Part shown: in pieces, positions 9,180 through 17,099 of the stretch
How positions within the stretch are numbered: position 1 is the stretch's first letter
Layout: every line of letters begins with the position of its first letter
Source of the DNA: Saccoglossus kowalevskii
Taxonomy: Eukaryota > Hemichordata > Enteropneusta > Harrimaniidae
Assembly: GCF_000003605.2 (NCBI RefSeq)
Contig: NW_003132852.1
Coordinates: 56,384 to 88,403, forward strand
Direction of reading: 5' to 3'
DNA: 32,020 nucleotides
Program-made: the position numbers and the translations under genes
The notes under the pieces: model-generated
Databases searched by the model: none
The model's input: only the letters and a program-made list of their open reading frames with translations
What the model was told of the DNA's origin: nothing

Positions 9180-10964
9180 CACGTAACATGTAGTATCTTA
9201 GCAGTGCCCCATCACACCAACTCCGAATGAAGTGTCTTAGCAGTGCCCTATCACACCAATACCGAATGGAGTTTATAACAATGTTCCCAGACAGCAGAAA
9301 CTAATAATCAGCAAAAAACGATAGGTTCGTAGCAAGTATAATGATGTATCAGGAAGTCCAGTGATTATATTGGACCAAATTAGCAAACCCACTTGTCATT
9401 CAAAAATCTCCAAACAAATTTTCAAGAAAGTCACACCTTTTATTAGCAAATTTAGTGTAGTTAGGTTACAACTCAAGTGGTTATATTCCTGGAGGAGTGG
9501 TACAAAGCACCGCTAATAAATTAAAGTTTTCTAGGTACAGTGTGTACGAATTTAGTACAAATATTACATGTGAAGGAGAAAACAAGAAAGGTGGAGGACG
9601 AAGCAGCTCAACTGTCAAATAAATATATACTACAGGACTATGACGAGGAGAGAAATGGTTCAGTCACATACAAAAAGGTCAATTCAAACGTATTTCCAAG
9701 ATTGGGTTGGGTGAATTTCTGTGTAAAATTACTATGTTGGATAATCTATCGCCAATAACGACATAATGTTACTACTTTACACTCACTGTTTTCGTCATTG
9801 GTGACTATGCTGAGTAATCGTTTCGCTCAGATCAGGTGTTATTAGAATATTGATCAATCAATCAGTATGGTTAGTAGCTTGTTTTATTGAAGTGATTGCG
9901 GGTTAGATTATTAATCAGAGAATTTAAATTCATTACTATTTCATGATTTCATGACTAATTGTAAGAATATTTAGATCAATGTGTTGTATTGGTTACCATG
10001 AAAACATTTATGAAAACAGAGATAAACTGAAATAGGAAAATAATAATGCACAATTCACACTGACGAGATGAGGTCGTTATCAAATATTAACTCTGGTGCA
10101 TTTAACTACTAGTGAATATTATTGTTTCTATCTGGAAATAATATAGTTGCTGTACTAAAAGACAAAATAGTTCAAACCTGACATCGCATATTTCACTAGT
10201 GGAAAGCAGGATTCGCATCTTCACTGCGAGGTCATACTGACTCTTCAAATAATGTTGATTTTGTAATAAATCAGATAATTCATTTCATTTGAACTAATAA
10301 CAAAATTGTTACTAACATTGTTATTTTAAAATTAAATTAAAGAATTATGTATTAAATGATTATCTGTAGGAAGTATGTATTACTAAATTCTTGTAACAAA
10401 AAATAAAGATTCATGATAATTAGTTGTAATGACTTCAAATGAAATACACATTGTTTAAATAACGTATATATCATGCGTGAGCGCGAGAAATTATTAACGT
10501 ATCCAACTGTAGATCTTTAGACAAAAGTCATAGAAGAAAATGTATAAATCCAAGAACACAAAATAAACTGCTTACAACAATTGACAAAACAATTCACAAG
10601 AACGAAATAGATAAACAGCTGACAAGTACACTATACTACATTGTCAAAGATACATCGTATACATAGAAAGTGCATATAATCTGCTTCACATGTGGCACCT
10701 ACTATATTTTTCTGTGTCATAATAAAATGTTCTGTTTAAAACCTTCACAGTGAATTCAAATGTACTACATAAATACCTAATAACATTGCAATTTTGTTAA
10801 ACTTCTGCCAAACAACGTTCGGCAGCAAACACTTATTTTCATATCGCAGTGCTGTCAAAAAACCGTTTCGATGTTTGTCTGACGTCATTAGTAATGCTTT
10901 TCCATGAAACCAAATAAAAATTCAGTTACATAATATGATGTACGTTAACATTGTCGCTACCTAC

Positions 10965-11110
10965 CTTAGCTTAGTACAGGAGTACAAGATGTGAGCAGCC
11001 TAGCACGTCATACGATCAACAGGCTGGCAATTTAATTTCATTAATCGGGTGATTGGCCATTGTATATCACATGATCGATGTGATTTATACTAGATTGGCT
11101 GGCTCTCGTT
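10965..11110 (-). promoter_or_regulatory. Conserved CCAAT/TATA block with 5'-exon splice donor, copy 1
   Basis: Read on the minus strand, this block has CCAAT at 11098-11094 inside GCCAGCCAATC, a TATAAA at 11089-11084, a second CCAAT in GGCCAATCAC (11056-11052), about 80 bases of sequence and then CTAAG|GTAGGTAGCGAC, a good donor with its exon side ending at 10965. The copy at 20622-20740 keeps both CCAAT boxes, the surrounding 10-12 bases and the donor. That is a plausible promoter and non-coding first exon for a minus-strand gene. No coding exon could be tied to it; gene A, or a further paralogue to the left of the window, is the natural target. Promoter activity is inference. Confidence 0.35.
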
Positions 11111-11208
11111 AGTCTTATATTATTTTATAAATTCTTAATAGTTAAAAGCTATTTATTAAAAATTTAATACGACCATTATTATTATTGAATTTCGGTTAGA
11201 CAAATCGC

Positions 11209-11226
11209 GAGTGAGTGAGTGAGTGA
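11209..11226. repeat. (GAGT)n short microsatellite
   Basis: About four and a half GAGT units sit exactly where copy 1 lacks the roughly 6.7 kb found in copy 2 (20890-27650), so the repeat marks or replaced the breakpoint. Confidence 0.85.
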
Positions 11227-11333
11227 ATATTTGAAAAACAATGTTGACGACTTAATTTGTTGCTTGAGAGCACAACCTACAATAATATTGTAATAACTGT
11301 GTAGTCACTTGATCAAATTATGAATATACCTGA

Positions 11334-11397
11334 GTTAGGGTGGCGTGTATCGTGAACGAGCCTACGATTTACTGATGTAATCAAACAGATTATGACG
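11334..11397. repeat. 64-bp strongly conserved duplicate element, copy 1
   Basis: This 64-base stretch matches 27791-27854 with three mismatches, far better than the flanking duplicated sequence. On the minus strand one frame keeps the residues LVHDTRHPN in both copies, and the differences there are one synonymous change and conservative ones. The frame ends immediately afterwards in copy 2 (stop) but continues in copy 1, so a coding role is doubtful. A regulatory element or a recently converted patch are alternatives. Confidence 0.6.
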
Positions 11398-12095
11398 TAA
11401 AACAGAACACCGCAGATAATCAATCTCTTGCACGAAGGTTCTAGCACAGCTGAGTTGATCGTGTTAAGTACCTCAAACATCTCAAGTGTAGTATTGTGTT
11501 GATTATAATACGATGTCTTTGTATGATATACATCAAAAGCAGTATTAAATGAGAACAAACATATGTTTCCCTTCTGAAGGTTAAATAACTACCAGTCGTG
11601 CTAGAAAATATTATCCAAGTCTCTTGTTCATTTTTTTATTAAATAAAATATGGTTGTGTATAAATGGCGAAAGCGGTAACCCAACTTTCGCGATAACAAG
11701 GCATAATATTTGGGGCGAACATTTGAAATCACCGCGTATATTTTTTTGAATGCGTCAAAATTTGTTCCAGCTACACCTCGCGTGCATTTGTTATTCTTGG
11801 TGATTGGCTTGCGTTTTTTTCTCAACAAATTTTCAACCCCTATAATTTCAAATATAATATATAGAAATATACAGAAAAAATAAAATACAAAAGTTATTAC
11901 TACAATGGTTAGCACGTTTTGATTTCGCGGGAGGGGGGGGGGCTGGTGTGAATCACATTTTCCACTGTTTATTCGGTAATATATTAAGTAAAAACTGTCC
12001 AGGTCACCAAACATTATAATACAACACCTTTTCCTATTCAAATTTGCTTGACAAATTAAACTGTTACATTATTCTATTATAAGTACTGTTACCAG

Positions 12096-12200
12096 AAAAT
12101 GACAGTGAGAGACTAAAGAGTTTTAGACAGCTTGGAAAAAACAAAGAAAGAACCAAAAAGTACTAGACTGAGGAACAAATACAAATCAAGGATGAGATGA
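12096..12200 (+). pseudogene. Candidate internal exon, interrupted by TAG
   Basis: The acceptor is ctgttaccag (pyrimidine-containing tract before 12096) and the donor is ATGA|GTAAGT at 12200/12201, a consensus donor. Joining to the exon at 12310 keeps one reading frame. Its first part is charged (SERLKSFRQLGKNKERTKKY), then TAG at 12164-12166, then TEEQIQIKDEM. The in-frame amber stop argues for a decayed exon, stop read-through, or a wrong frame or exon choice. No family is recognised. Splice-site quality is the main support. Confidence 0.35.
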
Positions 12201-12309
12201 GTAAGTGTTAATTTAATTTTTTTTTTATTTTTAATTCGTTTTATTCAAGCTTGTTAAAATAGCAGTAATAATAAATATAGTGTTAGTTGTAACATTTCTA
12301 TCATTGCAG

Positions 12310-12380
12310 CTGACGGAATGCCGGGAAGAAAGAAGTTAAAGAGGAAGAGAACGAGATGTGGTGATGGTGACGAAAGTTGA
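12310..12380 (+). CDS. Candidate terminal exon, basic C-terminus
   Basis: A very good acceptor precedes it: gtgttagttgtaacatttctatcattgcag, with branch-like ttgtaac and a pyrimidine tract. The exon completes the codon left by the donor at 12200, then encodes DGMPGRKKLKRKRTRCGDGDES and stops at TGA 12378-12380. The Lys/Arg cluster resembles a nuclear-localisation signal. An AATAAA occurs downstream near 12659, about 280 bases after the stop. The minus-strand ORFs at 12254-12571 and 12301-12486 are treated as shadows. Together with 12096-12200 this is the best case for a plus-strand gene tail in the window, but its 5' exons are not identified. Confidence 0.35.
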
Positions 12381-13271
12381 GCGACCGACCCGCAGGGTCC
12401 AGAAATAAGTAGGACCACCATGTACCCACGTTTTGATGACCAACGTAACTTTTGTTTCTGATTCCTACCCAAATGGTCCCTTTCAATATTATAGCTTATT
12501 ACTGTTTTGTTTTGCATTAAATGTATTAATTGTTGAATTGAACTTGAAATGAACTTATTTTTCACCTTCAATTAAATTGAAATTAAAATATATGATTGAT
12601 TTATTTAGGTGTGTCCAAAAATAATTGTGTACTTTTGCATGTGTGTATTGTTATTACAAATAAATACTAAATCACTTGAATCACAAATGTGTCTTTTATT
12701 CCCACCTTTGCAATAACCCAACAATAACTTCTCAATATTAATTAACATGAAATGTCATTAGTTACAATGTGTTATTGATGACCGGATATCTACTGTAAAC
12801 GTTATTTCCGATTATGAACTGATCCTACTTGCGCCGATTTCCATATTGTGATTTTTTCACGGATATCGAGTGGTCATATATTTCATTGTGAATCACCTCC
12901 CGCGTTTGATTTCCTGTGGTATGCGATCTAGTCTGATATGCAAGTCAAGGAGAACAGTCACTTGTAACATACAGATAAAGAAAGGGTCAATGTCTCGTTG
13001 CTGGTCCTGTGGTCATAAAAAAAACGACTGATCACTGGGAAGACCATGGGTGTGGCAATAACCATTTCTTTATTTTTACATGTATATGACTGTAACAGGA
13101 GCTCGTGATATTGATAGGTTGTTTATAAATACATGTGTTGCGGTAGCAAACACGAACCAAATTACTACGTGACTGATTAACCTGAAATGAAGTTCGATCT
13201 ATTTGTATGCAAATGTTACTTAAAAATCAGCCAATAGCATGCGCTTATATATGCCGAGTATACGAAAAATA
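12381..13271. other. Intergenic, no gene supported
   Basis: I see no coding exon with splice support. It contains the possible poly(A) signal for the exon at 12310 and otherwise AT-rich unique-looking sequence. Confidence 0.4.
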
Positions 13272-13401
13272 TACGTAGATCTGCACCGATTTTAATTATG
13301 TACACTGGTTTGTTGCATTACCGTATACGCTCCGTGTACGTAGATCTGCGTCAGTATTAATTCTGCGCACCGGTTTGCCACGTGTTCGTATATACTACGT
13401 A
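13272..13401. repeat. 65-bp tandem repeat, two diverged units, in a TACG-rich block
   Basis: Units at 13272-13336 and 13337-13401 both start tacgtagatctgc and share tattaatt-, cac.ggtttg- and cgtata-type boxes in register. The repeat sits in a block (about 13255-13640) dense in tacg/cgta/atacg words and in CpG, unlike the surrounding CpG-poor DNA. The plus ORF 13426-13662 and minus ORF 13500-13697 are products of this composition and are not called. Confidence 0.7.
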
Positions 13402-13879
13402 TACATAGGAATACGTTAGACAGCATTGTTCTGCATTACGTGTACGTTAATGTGTGCACTGTATATTTACTGTCTCCGTAAATATACTGCTGTGTATATT
13501 TACATATCAGTATGTTCCGAATGTGTGAATATACGTTGCGTATTCCCCGTACACACGTTGAATGTACGTGTGCGCCGACCAACGTATATCTTCGAATATC
13601 GGGAATATACGCGTGCGAATAAGCTAATATACCCGCCGAATATCAACGATTTTGGCCAGTGAAAGCTTTTAGCCTTATTGTTACACATTAAGCACATGAT
13701 TCAATGATTATGACTACATTATTAAAGAACTATTTGTTATTTATGCCGTACAATTTGTAACAAGTGAATTTTCAAACTACATTTAAACATATTAGTACAG
13801 TTAGAGTAATCTATCTGTATGGCTGACAAATAAAATGTGACAGATCATTACACAAAAAAATTGCATTTTCAATAGACAA

Positions 13880-14213
13880 AATGACCCAACGCCACCATGT
13901 CAGTCAACTATGGTCTATGAATAAGTTTGAGCAGAATTATTTAAAGTTATCTACACAGTCAACAACGGTTCGATTAAGCCGCCAATGCAGTTTAATATAA
14001 ATCAAGTGTAGATGTAATGTGGTTAGATTTTTGTTTTACAACTGTTCCTGTATCATTTTAAACAGATTTTAGTTTGTCTTGCTGAAATTGTGGGCATCCA
14101 TACAGTGTAATGTTGCAATAGTTCACAAGAATTACAAATGCATGAACAAAGTCTATCGTTGCTGTTTTTCCCGAGAAAGTGTTAATTTTACCATTCTGAA
14201 AGAGTTTAGAATA
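13880..14213 (-). mobile_element. LINE reverse-transcriptase fragment (CR1/L2-like), decayed
   Basis: Minus-strand translation shows the C-terminal hallmarks of CR1/L2-type non-LTR reverse transcriptases in order: a KLFQNGKI segment (usual form ...IRKIRK...), DFVHAFVIL, NYCNITLYGCPQFQQDKL (usual form DYCNSLLYGLP...KLQ), a HIT segment and LHW (usual form LHWLPV), then a lysine/leucine-rich stretch. Stops interrupt it (for example TAA at 14058-14060) and at least one frame change is needed, so it is inactive. No ends, tail or target duplication could be set. It lies just downstream of the gene A N-terminal exon, where the channel's next exons would be expected. Confidence 0.8.
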
Positions 14214-14705
14214 TTACCATTGTCACTGATTCTAACATAAATTATTAATAAAAAATTACACACAAATAAGTTTCAACAAGTAACAAAGAATGAAAAGATA
14301 AACATTGATTATATAAATATCAAATGGCGAGACTTTTTATATAACTGCTAATAACGTTCACACTCAGTATTAAGTTTCGCAATGCCAATTTCAGAATTTA
14401 GCATGAATTTCCAAGTTCATATCGACTTTATCCAAACTATATGATATTATGATATAGGACCATCAACTGTATATCACATAACAAGTCTTTGACATATATT
14501 TTCGAAGATTCATATCAATCACATCGAACGAACACTTCAAAATACAACAGTACTTAATATACAAAGCACACGTGAAAATCACTCATCAATATTTTCGGCT
14601 AAATTTACCCAAATTTAGTTAGCAAATAACGGATATGTAAAATCAACATAAATGGCAAATAAATTTGTCTCAAGATGGTATAAAACTTAAAATTACATAT
14701 CTTAC

Positions 14706-15047
14706 CATTATACATGATTGGAAAATATTCATCAGACTTAGCTATGTCATAGTATATTGTGTTCTTTATAGCTGATTTCCGCATCTTATTCACGTTACAC
14801 AACGTCACAAAAGGAAACTGGATGTTGTTATTTTTTGTGACTGTCAGCTTAAAAGTTACATCGTAGTAGAAATATTTAATAATTAATGCACTAGCGTGTA
14901 AAGTGATACACAGAATAAAACCATAACTATAATGCTCCATATGATCTTGTGCTTTGCTTTTACCGATGATGACAACCGACTGATGTCATATGCTGATTTG
15001 GCTGATGCAAATTGTGCCATAACCCCGGTTAGTTTCTTGATTTTTTG
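14706..15047 (-). pseudogene. DEG/ENaC channel ('gene A'), N-terminal exon with frameshift in TM1
   Basis: DEG/ENaC proteins are trimeric sodium channels of the plasma membrane. From the ATG at 15020 the peptide has AQFASAKSAYDISRL, which matches the cytoplasmic pre-TM1 segment (family form FA..TSAHGI.RI), then KHKIIWSIIVMVLFCVSLY, a typical TM1 opening with its conserved Trp. After 45 residues it meets TAA at 14883-14885. The next frame resumes at once with IIKYFYYDVTFKLTV and FPFVTLCNVNKMRKSAI, the standard post-TM1 motif. So a single small indel near 14880-14890 breaks TM1. The exon ends at a good donor (AATG|GTAAG, 14706/14705). A CAG at 15048-15050 could be its acceptor, extending the frame upstream of the ATG. 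The HG gating motif is replaced by YD. No later exon was found, although gene B's introns are short (about 100-335 bp), and a LINE fragment lies next door: a 5' relic is likely. Confidence 0.75.
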
Positions 15048-16629
15048 CTGGTGAATATTTCACGAGGAGTGACAGTCCTACTGGGCACGGCTTCAACGAT
15101 TGATGCATCAATCTGTCCATCATCTAGCTTGATGATGAATCTCCTCCTCAATGACGATCATTTCTGTGGAGCCCATAGTGCATTGATATAGCACTAGTTG
15201 AATTATATAACAAAGACAGAAACTATAATGTCATATATATATAACGATGTAACGATGAGATGGCGAAATATATTTGTTAATCTTAAAGGAATATATATGG
15301 AAGTATATTATATAGGAATACCAAATGTTGTAACTATGCAAAAGCTAAGATACAAGTTAAAGCATTAATTTTTTTTATATAATTCCAACTTAGTTATATT
15401 ATTTATTATTAATGTGTAAATGATAGCTGCTGATATATTTATAGACGATTATATTACACGTCAGTCATTAAATTTAAAACGAAAGCGGAGGTAAACAGTC
15501 TTCAACAGATGATTGCATATACATATTTAACTATTAGCTTTGTAATACAAAAGTAGATTTTGTTGAATGAAAGCTGTTATCGAGGGAAACTACTAAAGAG
15601 TAAACAAATAATACATTGTTTACTTTATACATTATCGAGTATCAATTATTAGCTAAGTAAAATGAGCGTTGTTACCTCTTTTTTTTATGCATTCAACGCA
15701 TTTATACTTATTAGTAATTTATTGCATTTTCAATAGCAAAATATAGACTACATTTTACAACTGATTGTGTTTAATTGTAAACTAGAAAAGATGTACAGTT
15801 TACCACTCAATGTAGTCAATAATAAAATGTCAGTGTTTCCTAAACAGGCTGGTTCGTCGCCAATTATTTGGCCCGATAATTTAATTTGTAATTACAGTAA
15901 TATAACTGGAAAGCTAGTTATGTTTTAGCCTGTGATGTAGCTTAGAGTAACAATGTCAATTTAAACACATTTCTTGAAATGTAAAGTATATCGTCATCCA
16001 AACAGTCACTACTATAGCAATTTTGTATACAAAAAATAAGGGTGTCCTATTTGTTTGAGTTTGTTATAAACAAACGTCTTGTTGAAAATAATGCTAAAGC
16101 TATTTTTCAAATTATCAGAAATCGGGTTGAGAAGAAATGTATTTTAGCGTTTAAAAGTCGTAATGCAATGTCGAGTCTGTGAATACATCACTTGACTTAA
16201 TAATGTATATGATAAGTCATTCCACACAAAGGTCTCTTATATCACAACTAAGGGAAGAACAGAATATTTGATTAACGGTGTGAGCCGCTAAAAATATACC
16301 ACCAAAACCAACAATAAATATTCATATTTCTTGAAATCGTCATGCCCGGCTGTGTAGTCTAACGGTCACATGTGATTTTTGAAAAAAAAATTATATCTAG
16401 TCTTTTCCAGTTGTACCTTTGAGATATTTCAGTTATGCATATTAATATATGCATATTACATAGTTCATTACCAGATTTTTTTCATAATTTACCATAAGAA
16501 ATACCTCTTATAATTTTAACCATTGTGATTTATACTGCATCACAGATAAGGTGTAACAAACTGAGATTCCAAAGATGTTCCCCACATAATAGGCCGGTAG
16601 TAATTAAAACATTAATCAGCATACAATTT
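15048..16629. other. Upstream of gene A exon, no further gene supported
   Basis: The first 130 bases upstream of the gene A exon (15050-15180, minus strand) contain short open frames such as one reading GQIDASIVEAVPSRTV, higher in GC than the neighbours. They might be an additional 5' exon of gene A, but no frame runs cleanly into the TM1 exon. The rest is AT-rich with nothing recognisable. Confidence 0.35.
16434..16455. repeat. Inverted repeat with ATGCAT arms
   Basis: TATGCATAT, spacer TAAT, ATATGCATA: perfect 9-bp arms. AT-rich palindromes like this can attract POU/homeodomain factors, but no role is shown. Confidence 0.7.
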
Positions 16630-16858
16630 AAAGTTAACCAATGAGAAAGGTAAAATGCTTATCTACTTTGAGCCCATTGAGGCGCCAACCATTAGAAGTA
16701 GCCACTTATTTTGTGGGAAAACACAGCTACGTGATTTGGAAGATATCAACGACGACTTTTGACCTGCTCTTACAATTGCAAATTGTGTCTTCTTCTTGAA
16801 TTTAGGTGAGTTCTATCAGTGGTACTCACGCAACTTAACAGTGAATCTAATCGAGTTA

Positions 16859-17099
16859 CAGAGACGGTGCCGAGCCATTCCCTGTCGTGGGAAAGATCTG
16901 CTCACCATTCCTCGCGCCTAAAGGCGCGACCTTTATAGCGGGGTCTGGAGGCATGTTTCTCCGGAAAAATTGAATGTCCTGCATTTTTGAGGGGCAAATT
17001 CTGCTGACACAAAGGGTTCAGCTTGGTTTAAGGGGGCAACGCCCCCAAATCTTTTTTCGAAGACGCGACCGCCCCTATCCCGCGATGCCGCCGCCACTG
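16859..17099 (+). mobile_element. MITE-like DNA element, complete, with 5-bp target duplication
   Basis: This 241-bp, relatively GC-rich element runs from CAGAGACGGTGCCGAG to GATGCCGCCGCCACTG. The ends are imperfect terminal inverted repeats (CAG.G.CGG.G). The 5 bp agtta flank it on both sides (16854-16858 and 17100-17104). Copy 1 shows the unoccupied site: aatctaatcga at 3341-3351 runs on to ttaggtgtggg near 3366 with no element. It has no coding capacity. The minus-strand ORF 16933-17184 follows from the repeat. The same family, truncated, is at 6130-6345. Superfamily is not assigned: CAG..CTG ends with a 5-bp duplication are not diagnostic. Confidence 0.75.

Larger units (their letters stand above)
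6009..9490. other. 3.48-kb segment present only in copy 1
   Basis: Copy 2 reads straight through at about 19489 (acaactg joined to gagaagtg). Copy 1 has the left flank acaactg at 6002-6008 and the right flank ctggaggagtgg at 9489-9500, with the extra segment between them. Both junctions carry ctg, a 3-bp microhomology or target duplication. The segment holds a MITE-like element (6130), two exon-like plus-strand ORFs (6379 and 6713), a frameshifted zinc-binding ORF (8247), a minus-strand ORF (8747) and an ATT microsatellite (9159). It could be an insertion into copy 1 or a deletion from copy 2. Confidence 0.7.
3150..11610. repeat. Segmental duplication, copy 1
   Basis: This block matches 16630-20889 plus 27650-27920 in the same orientation and order. 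Clear anchors (copy 1 / copy 2) are: ctatcagtgg near 3275 / 16812; ttcctgca near 3970 / 17554; acgggcttttcaca at 4745 / 18380; ctgcatacaggg near 5522 / 19029; taaattaaagttttct near 9515 / 19514; attggttacca near 9990 / 19870; catcgcatattt near 10182 / 20097; gtacgttaacat near 10939 / 20598; gttagggtggcg at 11334 / 27791. Identity is patchy by eye, high in short blocks and low between them, which suggests an old duplication with uneven constraint. Segment 6009-9490 has no counterpart in copy 2. Confidence 0.85.

Noticed and set aside
11628-12041. 137-codon minus-strand ORF with a hydrophobic stretch
   Set aside because: The hydrophobic part comes from a T/A-rich tract, the frame crosses a homopolymeric G10 (11933-11942), and no DEG/ENaC or other motif is present.
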